IMG/VR virus record: IMGVR_UViG_3300049489_000428
Location: 1 to 57,255 of that record
Reading direction: 5' to 3' (one strand)
DNA: 57,255 nt
Source: a virus
The notes under the pieces were generated by a model that searched no databases, was not told where the DNA came from, and saw only the letters and a list, made by a program, of their open reading frames with translations. Positions 5,253 through 12,103 of the stretch are shown in pieces. The stretch's first letter is position 1. Every line of letters begins with the position of its first letter. Made by a program: the position numbers and the translations under genes.

Positions 5253-5429
5253 TTACCATCCCATGCGGAAGTTAATCAGTTCGACGGTATATTCTACCGA
5301 TTCATTGGCATTGAAGCAAGCGCCGAGAGTCTTACGAACAAGCGAATTTCCAAACAGGTCGGGATTGAATTCGCCCATCGTGAAAACGTCATTTACGAAC
5401 AGGTCGAACAGCGGATTGGTATTGAGCAT
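5253..5429 (-). CDS. hypothetical protein, 58 aa
   Basis: Begins MLNTNPLFDLFVNDVFTMGEF and ends VELINFRMGW. It fills the space between the promoter at 5455-5483 and the 66-aa gene. The ATG is about 19 nt after the predicted transcript start, with only a weak GCGAGAA ribosome site. The sequence is protein-like (amphipathic, mixed composition) and in line with operon packing. Function unknown. Confidence 0.55.
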   Translation of the reverse strand: MLNTNPLFDLFVNDVFTMGEFNPDLFGNSLVRKTLGACFNANESVEYTVELINFRMGW

Positions 5430-5454
5430 TTGTGTTCTCGCTTGGTATGATTGA

Positions 5455-5483
5455 ATTATGATCGCGTTGTGCTAGTGTGTCAA
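5455..5483 (-). promoter_or_regulatory. sigma-70 promoter for operon 5429-4829
   Basis: Minus-strand TTGACA (5478-5483), 17-bp spacer, CATAAT (5455-5460). The FNR-like box centre is 50.5 bp upstream of the first -10 base, the same distance as to the divergent plus promoter. Confidence 0.75.
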
Positions 5484-5503
5484 GCGTTTCGCGTGACATT
5501 TAT

Positions 5504-5517
5504 TTGATCTAGATCAA
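5504..5517. promoter_or_regulatory. FNR/ANR-like box, copy 3
   Basis: TTGATCTAGATCAA. Its centre (5510.5) is exactly equidistant from both divergent -10 hexamers (5460 minus, 5561 plus), near -62 for each. Confidence 0.55.
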
Positions 5518-5557
5518 AAAAGATTTTGTCCAAGCTATTGCATTACGCGCTGCGCGC

Positions 5558-5623
5558 GGGTACCCTGCGGGGCGCGTAAGCCCTTGATTCCCAAGGGATT
5601 TTCTTACGCGGTCATCTATATGA
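5558..5623 (+). repeat. five-copy conserved control block, copy 5
   Basis: TTGCAT (5538-5543), 17-bp spacer, TACCCT (5561-5566). Then GCGGGGCGCGTAAG, a perfect stem CCCTTG / CAAGGG with ATTTTC, and TCATCTATATGA (5612-5623). The stem is preserved by compensating changes relative to copies 1-3. It ends next to the stop codon of the zinc-ribbon gene. Confidence 0.7.
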
Positions 5624-5624
5624 G

Positions 5625-5858
5625 TTAAAAGCTATCGTCACCGTAGTAACCATAATCTTCGTCTGTCCCCCATCCGGCCGAGCGCAGGACGTCTGCATCA
5701 GCCTCGGCGTCAGAGTTAAATTGATCCTGCTCATCATCCCCATCATAGAGGTCGAGGTCTACACCACCACATTCCGGGCATTCATCCGATACATTGTGCA
5801 GATCAGTAACGTCGCGCTGGAATACTTCACCACATTCGAGGCATATCAAGGTCGCCAT
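5625..5858 (-). CDS. acidic zinc-ribbon protein, 77 aa
   Basis: MATLICLECGEVFQ...CPECGG: two CxxC pairs (about residues 6-9 and 28-31) form a zinc ribbon. The rest is strongly acidic (YDGDDEQDQFNSDAEADADV) and Tyr/Gly/Asp-rich at the end, which suggests DNA mimicry or protein binding. Ribosome site AGGAGA 7 bp upstream. Transcribed alone from the promoter at 5886-5913, which has a near-perfect Fur box upstream. Function unknown; a regulator of host transcription is one possibility. Confidence 0.7.
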   Translation of the reverse strand: MATLICLECGEVFQRDVTDLHNVSDECPECGGVDLDLYDGDDEQDQFNSDAEADADVLRSAGWGTDEDYGYYGDDSF

Positions 5859-5885
5859 TTGTTTTCTCCTGTTGTGATAGGTGTA

Positions 5886-5913
5886 AGTATATATGCTATG
5901 AGTTATAGGTCAA
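5886..5913 (-). promoter_or_regulatory. sigma-70 promoter for the zinc-ribbon gene with operator S6
   Basis: Minus-strand TTGACC (5908-5913), 16-bp spacer, TATACT (5886-5891). The operator-like site (5911-5927, CCGACGAACGGTAGTTG on the minus strand) overlaps the -35. Confidence 0.7.
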
Positions 5914-5930
5914 CTACCGTTCGTCGGTTA

Positions 5931-5949
5931 GTTAATGATAATCATTATC
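5931..5949. promoter_or_regulatory. near-consensus Fur box
   Basis: GTTAATGATAATCATTATC matches the 19-bp Fur consensus at 18 positions. It lies about 18 bp upstream of the -35 of the zinc-ribbon promoter, next to operator S6. The rest of the 5950-6215 gap holds the tandem repeat and the late promoter. Confidence 0.6.
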
Positions 5950-6046
5950 ATTAGGGGAGGGCGGTTAGTTGACCTGGTGGTATGGCATAGCTACAGGACC
6001 AACTTTCGCGAAAAATTTATAAAAATTTCTGACCCTAAATTGCAAA

Positions 6047-6124
6047 GGGCCGCATGGGCCGCATGGGCCGCATGGGCCGCATGGGCCGCATGGATTTATT
6101 ACCCTAAATTGCAGAGGGCCGCAT
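6047..6124. repeat. 9-bp tandem repeat upstream of terminase
   Basis: Five perfect head-to-tail copies of GGGCCGCAT (6047-6091) and a sixth at 6116-6124. The flanks are also duplicated: CCCTAAATTGCA before each cluster and GGATTTATTACC after each. This GC-rich iteron sits just before the small terminase gene in an AT-rich region, the usual place of a packaging (cos/pac) signal. Confidence 0.75.
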
Positions 6125-6180
6125 GGATTTATTACCACCCACACTTATTTCATATAATTCAACCAAGCATAAAAATATAC

Positions 6181-6209
6181 TTGATTTCGTTAATCTTATG
6201 ACGTATAAT
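6181..6209 (+). promoter_or_regulatory. promoter before the late gene block
   Basis: TTGATT (6181-6186), 17-bp spacer, TATAAT (6204-6209). The predicted start is about 6216, the A of the chosen ATG of the small terminase gene. Confidence 0.6.
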
Positions 6210-6215
6210 AAAAGA

Positions 6216-6680
6216 ATGGGAACTAATATTACACCAATCACACCAGAGTATATTCCAATCTCTCCAGAATCATTGGAAATAGCCAATACATATCTTCAAT
6301 GTCAAGATGTGTCAGAAACAGCTAAACTTCTAGGATTACCTCTAGATCAAGTAGCTGCATATCTGGCAAAGCCTGACGTCAAAGAATATGTCACCGCAGT
6401 GTATTTAGATTCTGGATATAGAAATAGATTCAAACTAGGGAAAATCCTAGATGAAGTAATAGATAAAAAACTAATAGAAATGCAAGAAGCGGATATCGGT
6501 TCATCCAAAGATATTCTAGATATTTTAGCGATGGTTCATAAGATGCGAATGGATGAACTCGCAGCTATAACTGCGCTAGAAAAAGCTAGAAGTGCTGGAC
6601 CGAAGAAACAGACTAATATTCAAATAAATAATCCAGCTGGATCTATTTTTGAAAAGTTGATGGATAATGATGAATTGTAA
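6216..6680 (+). CDS. terminase small subunit (putative)
   Basis: 154 aa from MGTNITPITPEYIPISPES. An N-terminal helical segment with DVSETAKLLGLPLDQVAAYL looks like the helix-turn-helix that recognises packaging DNA. A helical oligomerisation region and a disordered tail with QTNIQINNP follow, as in many small terminases. It lies at the head of the late block, although three genes separate it from the large subunit. The frame extends back to 6123, but that would translate tandem-repeat DNA and cross the promoter, so the ATG at 6216 is preferred. Confidence 0.65.
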   Translation: MGTNITPITPEYIPISPESLEIANTYLQCQDVSETAKLLGLPLDQVAAYLAKPDVKEYVTAVYLDSGYRNRFKLGKILDEVIDKKLIEMQEADIGSSKDILDILAMVHKMRMDELAAITALEKARSAGPKKQTNIQINNPAGSIFEKLMDNDEL

Positions 6681-7909
6681 TGCCCCAAAATATATTTAAA
6701 GATCCCACAACAGGGAATGAGATCAAAGTACCAAAAGTAACAAAAAAACTAATTAAAGCAAATCAGAAGTTTGATACTTTATACAATTTAGGAACAATGG
6801 AATTAAATGCTGGTAGGCATAGTACAGCATTCGACTGTTTTAAAGCAGCACTAGAGCTTGGTGTCTCAAAGGAATGCCTGCTAAATATGTCCACCTGTTA
6901 TAAAGTTCTAGAGAACGAAGGTAAAGCTAAAGAGATTCTAGCTAGCATAATTAAAAACTATCCAGAATTTCCACTAGCGTATAACAATTACGGACTTATT
7001 AGATATGATGATGGTGAATTCGATGAAGCTATCGGGCACTATAATAAAGCTATCTCCTTATGGCCGGAATATGCTGACGCTCACTGGAATCACGCCTTAG
7101 CGTTACTTATTAAACGTTTTGATACTGGAGTACCAAATCCTTTAGCATATCAAGAGTTTGAATGGAGATTTAAAAAATCAAACGCTGTTGCGTTAGCTGA
7201 TGTAACTTCTCCGCGCTGGAATGGTGAGTCGCTTCATGGTAAAAAGCTGCTATTTATGTGTGAGCAAGGATTTGGTGATATGTTCATGTTTATGAGATAT
7301 CTCGAATTGTTACCTATGGATTCCGTATATGTGCACTTTCCTAAAGAGGTTAAAGATTTTCTAGGAGCGTATCAGTATGTGGAGTTTAGTAATATTCCGC
7401 ATGACTATCATATTCCAATTATGTCTTTGCCTAATGTTATGGGCGAGTATTTTCCTTCAGAGCCTTACCTCGATTTTTCTTCGAGTGCATGGAACTTCGG
7501 CGGTGGTAAAAACATTGGTATAGTATGGAAAGGTAATCGCGCTCACGCAAATGATAGAAATCGCTCTATGCATTTTAGAGATTTCTTCCCACTATTTGGT
7601 TTAGGAAAGGTTTGGTCTTTGCAGTATGGAGTTCCTGTTCAGCGACATGCAAAGGATATTCATGAATTGGAAATCCGTAGTTTTATTGATACTGCCAACT
7701 ATATTGCTGGGTTAGATCTAGTGGTTACTGTAGATACTTCTGTAGCTCACTTAGCTGGAGCAATGGGTAAGCCTGTGTTAGTGGTAATGCCAACTCGTGG
7801 GTTGGATTGGAGATGGGGTTCTACAGGTGATAAAACGCCTTGGTATCCTACGATGAGACTTTGTAGGGATAGAGGTCAGATGATTAAGATGGCGTCGGAG
7901 ATGTTATGA
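6680..7909 (+). CDS. TPR-containing glycosyltransferase (OGT/GT9-like)
   Basis: 409 aa. Residues about 25-155 carry TPR-like repeats (FDTLYNLGTMELNAGRHSTA; YNNYGLIRYDDGEFDEAIGH; WPEYADAHWNHALALL). The C-terminal half has the GT-B nucleotide-sugar site pattern of heptosyltransferase/OGT-like enzymes: GIVWKGNRAHANDRNRS, VTVDTSVAHLAGAMGKPVLV and DWRWG...PWYPTMRL. A TPR-GT fusion is the layout of protein O-glycosyltransferases. It sits between the terminase genes with tight overlaps to a methyltransferase. A substrate such as a virion protein or host glycan is inferred. Confidence 0.7.
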   Translation: MPQNIFKDPTTGNEIKVPKVTKKLIKANQKFDTLYNLGTMELNAGRHSTAFDCFKAALELGVSKECLLNMSTCYKVLENEGKAKEILASIIKNYPEFPLAYNNYGLIRYDDGEFDEAIGHYNKAISLWPEYADAHWNHALALLIKRFDTGVPNPLAYQEFEWRFKKSNAVALADVTSPRWNGESLHGKKLLFMCEQGFGDMFMFMRYLELLPMDSVYVHFPKEVKDFLGAYQYVEFSNIPHDYHIPIMSLPNVMGEYFPSEPYLDFSSSAWNFGGGKNIGIVWKGNRAHANDRNRSMHFRDFFPLFGLGKVWSLQYGVPVQRHAKDIHELEIRSFIDTANYIAGLDLVVTVDTSVAHLAGAMGKPVLVVMPTRGLDWRWGSTGDKTPWYPTMRLCRDRGQMIKMASEML

Positions 7910-8457
7910 GTTACGAAGCTTCGAAAGCAATGGCTCGCCGGGGCTCCGAGTTTCGGAAATTCTTTAAAGGTAGCGGAATTGACGTAGGTTGTGGTCCAGA
8001 TTCGGTAGCGCGCTGGAAGAAAAAATTCCCTATACGAAACGTACGAGAATGGGATTTAGCTGATGGTGATGGAGAATTGTTAGCGTCGGTTCCAGATTGC
8101 TCAGTTAATTGGGTTCACTCCTCCCATTCTCTAGAACATATGAGGTCTTGGCAGCGTGCTTTAGAGAACTGGACAAGAGTATGTATCAGAGGTGGCTATG
8201 TCATATGCAGTGTGCCTTCGTGGGAGATGTATGAACATCGCACTTGGCCTTCTCGCTTTAATAGCGACCATAAGCACGCATTTTCACTGGTGGAAAGCGG
8301 CGGACCCGTTGTACTTCTTAGTGAGAAAGTGCTAAATGAGTTTGGATCTGTGATTTTGTTAAGAGAAATTACTGACGGATATGATCCATCTGATTATAGT
8401 GATCAAACTCAAGGACCTGCAGAATGCTGCATAGAATTTGTATTGAGGACTAGATGA
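7906..8457 (+). CDS. class I SAM-dependent methyltransferase
   Basis: 183 aa. Motif I is GIDVGCGPDS (about residues 25-34), with motif II acidic residue in WDLADGD, motif IV/post in VNWVHSSHSLEHM and GGYVICSVPSWEMYEH. This is the DUF4942/Methyltransf_11-like small-molecule or glycan methyltransferase layout. It overlaps the glycosyltransferase stop by ATGA, so the two enzymes are co-translated and may modify one product, for example methylating an added sugar. No DNA-methyltransferase catalytic motif (NPPY or PC) was seen. Confidence 0.7.
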   Translation: MSYEASKAMARRGSEFRKFFKGSGIDVGCGPDSVARWKKKFPIRNVREWDLADGDGELLASVPDCSVNWVHSSHSLEHMRSWQRALENWTRVCIRGGYVICSVPSWEMYEHRTWPSRFNSDHKHAFSLVESGGPVVLLSEKVLNEFGSVILLREITDGYDPSDYSDQTQGPAECCIEFVLRTR

Positions 8458-8642
8458 AGTTACAAGAATTTTTAAATAATGGATTTAATCTAGGATGTGT
8501 TGAGTATCATTTGAATGTGCACTGCACGCCGCATGGATTAACAAAAGTGTCTATTCGTGGTAGCAGTCATTACGATTTAGAATGTGATGGAGTAATTGTT
8601 GGTGGAGAGGTTACTTTATTCGACAATCCCAAGGTTGAATAA
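8454..8642 (+). CDS. hypothetical protein, 62 aa
   Basis: MKLQEFLNNGFNLGCVEYHLNVHC..., a small beta-rich protein containing GSSHYDLECDGVIVGGEVTLF. It overlaps the methyltransferase stop (ATGA) and ends at the start of the large terminase gene. No domain recognised. It could belong to the glycosyltransferase/methyltransferase cassette or to packaging. Confidence 0.65.
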   Translation: MKLQEFLNNGFNLGCVEYHLNVHCTPHGLTKVSIRGSSHYDLECDGVIVGGEVTLFDNPKVE

Positions 8643-9943
8643 TGCTTGAGATTTCTCGTAGTGATGTATCAGCTACTGAATATCAAGTGTTTCCAGCGGA
8701 TAAGAAGTTTATTAAGTTATCGGTTGAGAAGTATTTGAAGTTTGGAGATAAAGTAGCTAATAAACCACAAATTGCCATTATCAACGCTCTGCAAAATCCA
8801 AAATACAGATTTGTTACTGCAGCTATTAGTCGCAGACTTGGAAAGACTTACATTGCCAATATTATTGGGCATCTAGTAGCGCTTATGCCTGGAGCATCTG
8901 TACTGGTTATGTCTCCTAATTACTCGCTATCTGCAATTAGTTTTGATCTTCAGGTTGAGTTTGCTAAGAATACTGGTATTGAGATTACACGAAATAATGT
9001 TAAAGACAGAATACTTGAATTATCCAACGGTTCCTCGATACGTCTGGGTTCGGTTATGCAAGCAGATTCCGTCGTTGGTCGCAGCTACGATTTTATCATC
9101 TTTGACGAAGCGGCCCTTGCGGCTGAGGGTGAAAATGCCTTTCAAATTCAGCTTAGACCAACAATGGATAGACCAAATTCAAAAGCGCTATTCATCAGCA
9201 CACCTAGAGGTAAAAATAACTGGTTTGCAAAGTTCTTTTATCGTGGATATAGTACCGACTTTAAAGAGTGGTGCTCCATCAAAGCCGATTATAGAGAGAA
9301 CCCTAGAATTTTAGAGGCCGATGTTGAAGAGGCTCGTAGGTCAATGTCATCTGCGATGTTTAGGCAGGAATATGAAGCTGACTTCGCAGTGTTTGAGGGA
9401 CAGATTTTTAGATTCAATCAGGAATGTGTTGAGAATTTAAAGTTTATGGTTCCTCAGGAATTAGACGTATTTGCAGGAATTGACGTTGGTTTTAGAGATC
9501 CAACAGCTGTTATAATTTTAGGGTATGAGTTTAGTACGGGAAAATATTATGCACTAGAAGAATATCAAAATGCTGAGTCTACTACTAGTGGTCATGCTGA
9601 GGAAGTTCTAAAGTTAATAGAGAAGTATGGAATTTCTGCACTTTATATTGACCATGCGGCTGCGCAGACTAGAATGGACTGGGCATATGATTTTAATATT
9701 CAGACTTTGCCTGCTAAAAAATCTGTTTTAGATGGAATTGCTTTTGTACAAAATATAATTGAAAGAGACTTACTAATTGTAGATGAACATTGCAACAATC
9801 TTCTAGCTACATTAGATCAATACAGATGGGATCCTAATCCCAATTTAATAATGCAGAAACCTGAGCATGACCAATATTCGCATATGGCCGACGCTTTAAG
9901 GTACGGATTATATAGCTATAGTACTAGCACGGGGGTATATTGA
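8642..9943 (+). CDS. terminase large subunit
   Basis: 433 aa. ATPase domain: Walker A-like SRRLGKTYIAN (about residues 64-74), Walker B FIIFDEAAL (about 150-158) with catalytic Glu, coupling motif region FISTPRGKNNW. RNase H-fold nuclease: GIDVGFRDPTA (about 280), LYIDHAAAQ, and a C-terminal Asp in HMADALRYG. It cuts and pumps phage DNA into proheads through the portal. The length is typical. It is separated from the small subunit by three non-packaging genes, which is unusual. Confidence 0.9.
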   Translation: MLEISRSDVSATEYQVFPADKKFIKLSVEKYLKFGDKVANKPQIAIINALQNPKYRFVTAAISRRLGKTYIANIIGHLVALMPGASVLVMSPNYSLSAISFDLQVEFAKNTGIEITRNNVKDRILELSNGSSIRLGSVMQADSVVGRSYDFIIFDEAALAAEGENAFQIQLRPTMDRPNSKALFISTPRGKNNWFAKFFYRGYSTDFKEWCSIKADYRENPRILEADVEEARRSMSSAMFRQEYEADFAVFEGQIFRFNQECVENLKFMVPQELDVFAGIDVGFRDPTAVIILGYEFSTGKYYALEEYQNAESTTSGHAEEVLKLIEKYGISALYIDHAAAQTRMDWAYDFNIQTLPAKKSVLDGIAFVQNIIERDLLIVDEHCNNLLATLDQYRWDPNPNLIMQKPEHDQYSHMADALRYGLYSYSTSTGVY

Positions 9944-10368
9944 AGTATATATTAATAGGATTACTGTTGTTCACCTTTGCTGTTTCAGCTACAGATTATC
10001 GATGGAAAATTAATCGCGTAATTGACGGTGATACAATTGCAGTTACAATTACAGAACTTCCACTTAATGTTATGCCTTCTATGGTTCGTATTGGAGGAAT
10101 TGATACTCCAGAATTAGATGGTAGAGCTAAATGTGAAAAAGAACGATTATTGGGTCAAGCAGCTGCAAAATTTACTAGTGACTTTTTGAAGAATGCTATG
10201 TATGAAAATAAGAATATTTCTTTCACTAACATTAAACGTGATAAGTATTCTTCTAGAGTAGTTGGAGATGTTAAAGTTGATGGTCAGGATTTAGGGAAGT
10301 TATTACTAGAGAAAGGTTTTGCTAAGCCTTACGATGGTAAAAGTAAAAAACCAGATTGGTGTTCATGA
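9940..10368 (+). CDS. secreted thermonuclease-like nuclease (SNase family)
   Basis: 142 aa with an N-terminal signal peptide (KYILIGLLLFTFAVSAT). The SNase fold follows: VIDGDTIAV (Asp ligands), RIGGIDTPEL (catalytic Arg), CEKERLLG (Glu), and KYSSRVVGDVKVDGQDLGKLLLEKGFA (second Arg). Micrococcal nuclease homologues cut DNA and RNA. The start is TTG at 9940, overlapping the terminase stop. Export suggests action in the periplasm or outside the cell. It is followed at once by a terminator. Confidence 0.8.
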   Translation: MKYILIGLLLFTFAVSATDYRWKINRVIDGDTIAVTITELPLNVMPSMVRIGGIDTPELDGRAKCEKERLLGQAAAKFTSDFLKNAMYENKNISFTNIKRDKYSSRVVGDVKVDGQDLGKLLLEKGFAKPYDGKSKKPDWCS

Positions 10369-10373
10369 GAATC

Positions 10374-10406
10374 AGCCCGCATAGTTAAGCACTATGCGGG
10401 CTTTTT
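10374..10406 (+). terminator. terminator after the nuclease gene
   Basis: 12-bp stem AGCCCGCATAGT / ACTATGCGGGCT with a 5-base loop and TTTTT. It separates the packaging/enzyme genes from the head genes. Confidence 0.9.
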
Positions 10407-10435
10407 GTTGTCGAAAGAGGATAAAAATTTTGCAC

Positions 10436-10465
10436 TTGCGTGTCGCTATCCTTTGGTAGTATAAT
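10436..10465 (+). promoter_or_regulatory. promoter for head genes
   Basis: TTGCGT (10436-10441), 18-bp spacer, TATAAT (10460-10465). An inverted repeat GCACTTG (10432-10438) / CAAGTGC flanks it, possibly an operator. Confidence 0.55.
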
Positions 10466-10515
10466 AGAAGAATAGAAATTTCAAGTGCGAAAATGTAAAC
10501 CTGGAACACAAAATA

Positions 10516-10965
10516 ATGGCAAATATTAATAGAGCACGATTACCTGTAAAATGGATTCGTGATATGAACAAGACTCGCTACCAAAAGGGCGACACTTGTG
10601 CAATATGTGGTACGAAAGAGGATATTGAATTTCACCACTACTACTCCTTAACATTGCTCTTTGAGAAGTGGTTAAAAGTTAACAATTTAACCATCAACAA
10701 CGATGACGATGTGCTTAACATTCGTGAACAGTTCAGTAATGAACATAAGCGAGAGTTATTTGGAGAAGTGGTAGATTTATGTAAAGCTCACCATGCCAGA
10801 TTGCACGACATCTACGGAGTTACTCCCATGTTGCATACTGCAGAAAAGCAGAAGCGCTGGGTTGGAATTCAGGCAGAAAAGCATGGGATAACTTATGAGT
10901 TTGTGGAACGACACGAAGATGTGGCTGAGCGAAAAATTAAACCCCGTTCAACCCATTATATCTGA
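10516..10965 (+). CDS. HNH endonuclease
   Basis: 149 aa. CAICGTKEDIEFHHYYS gives a CxxC zinc half and the HH of the HNH motif. The second half is VDLCKAHHARLHDIYG (residues about 88-103). It lies directly before the portal gene, where many HK97-like phages encode an HNH protein needed with terminase for DNA cleavage at packaging. A free-standing homing enzyme is the alternative. The 3' end overlaps the portal start by 71 bp. Confidence 0.8.
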   Translation: MANINRARLPVKWIRDMNKTRYQKGDTCAICGTKEDIEFHHYYSLTLLFEKWLKVNNLTINNDDDVLNIREQFSNEHKRELFGEVVDLCKAHHARLHDIYGVTPMLHTAEKQKRWVGIQAEKHGITYEFVERHEDVAERKIKPRSTHYI

Positions 10966-12103
10966 GGAAGCTGGTACATCAATTACCAATAACAATAATA
11001 CTTTGTATTATTTAAAAGCTTACCAAGAATTAGATATTGTTAGACGCGGTGTAGACATGATTGTAAATGCTACTGCGTCTTTCGATTATGACGTACAAGA
11101 GCAGTTAGCTGGAGTAACTCCAGTTGTTGGTGGAATGAGAGTTAAGAAGTTAAATGTACTTCTAAACTACCAACCAAACCCGTTTCAAGATATTAGTACT
11201 TTTAGAAGATTGATTGTAATGGATCTTATTCTAGAAGGTAATGCATTCATTTACTTTGATGGCGTTGATATTTACCATTTGCCGGCCTGTAATATAGAGA
11301 TTCTTACAGACCCTAAAACGCTGGTTTCGGGATATCGTTACAGTTCATCAAAGACTGTATTTGAACCAAAAGAAATTATACATATTCAGGATAACGCAGG
11401 TTCTACAATTTATCGTGGAGAACCTAGACTTAAAGCTGCTGAGACGAGCATTCGTACAATTATTACAATGCTCCAATTTCAGGAGAATTTCTTTAAGAAT
11501 GGTGCAGTTCCTGGACTAATTATCACCTCACCAAATCCTTTGGGAGATAAAATTAAAGAACGTATGCTGGCCGTGTGGTCACAACGTTACAACCCTAAGA
11601 ATGGTGGAAAACGTCCGCTCATACTTGATGGTGGAGCAGATGTCAAAAATTTAGGGCAAGGTAATTTTCAAGAACTTGACTTTGAAAACTCTATTGGCTC
11701 TAAAGAGCGTTCAATTCTAAAAGCTTTAGGCGTACCTCCAATTCTATTAGACGGAGGAAATAATGCAAATATTGCACCAAATCTTAAATTATTCTATTTA
11801 GAAACCATACTGCCTATTGCTAAAGCTATTTCCTCCGCTTTCGAACGTTTCTTTGGATATAACCTAGACCCTGAAACTGGAAGAATTTCGGCACTTCAAC
11901 CTCAGATGGGCGAAGCAGCCGCTTACTACTCTACGTTAGTAAATGGTGGTATTATTTCACCAAATGAAGCTCGTGAAGAACTAAGATACGAAACAAGACC
12001 AGAATTAGAAGATGTTAGAGTACCGCAAAATATTGCTGGTTCAGCAGTAAATCCATCACAAGGTGGGAAGCCACCAGCACCAACAAAGGATATAAATGAG
12101 TAA
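10895..12103 (+). CDS. portal protein (HK97 family)
   Basis: 402 aa. Phage_portal family features: YLKAYQELDIVRRGVDMIVNATASFDYDV near the N-terminus, YQPNPFQDISTFRRLIVMDLILEGNAFIYF, and LKALGVPPILLDGGNNANIAPNLKLFYLETILPIAKAI in the clip/stem half. Dodecameric gate of the capsid and docking site for terminase. The start overlaps the HNH gene and the stop overlaps the protease-capsid gene by 8 bp. Confidence 0.88.
   Translation: MSLWNDTKMWLSEKLNPVQPIISEEAGTSITNNNNTLYYLKAYQELDIVRRGVDMIVNATASFDYDVQEQLAGVTPVVGGMRVKKLNVLLNYQPNPFQDISTFRRLIVMDLILEGNAFIYFDGVDIYHLPACNIEILTDPKTLVSGYRYSSSKTVFEPKEIIHIQDNAGSTIYRGEPRLKAAETSIRTIITMLQFQENFFKNGAVPGLIITSPNPLGDKIKERMLAVWSQRYNPKNGGKRPLILDGGADVKNLGQGNFQELDFENSIGSKERSILKALGVPPILLDGGNNANIAPNLKLFYLETILPIAKAISSAFERFFGYNLDPETGRISALQPQMGEAAAYYSTLVNGGIISPNEAREELRYETRPELEDVRVPQNIAGSAVNPSQGGKPPAPTKDINE

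Noticed and set aside
1070-5623. Conserved blocks as att sites (they resemble sequences next to tRNA genes)
   Set aside because: No integrase or tRNA in the window, and five copies with fixed promoter-like spacing do not suit att sites.
1070-5623. Conserved blocks as T5-type nick sites
   Set aside because: They contain GCGC-rich motifs but not the T5 nick consensus in a clear form, and their promoter/stem layout explains conservation better.
5935-6201. 88-aa plus-strand ORF with AAWAAWAAW repeat
   Set aside because: It is translation of the 9-bp tandem repeat; no start signal and an unlikely protein.
6123-6215. 31-residue N-terminal extension of the small terminase
   Set aside because: It starts within the repeat and runs through a good promoter; sequence composition is AT-rich and unlike the rest.
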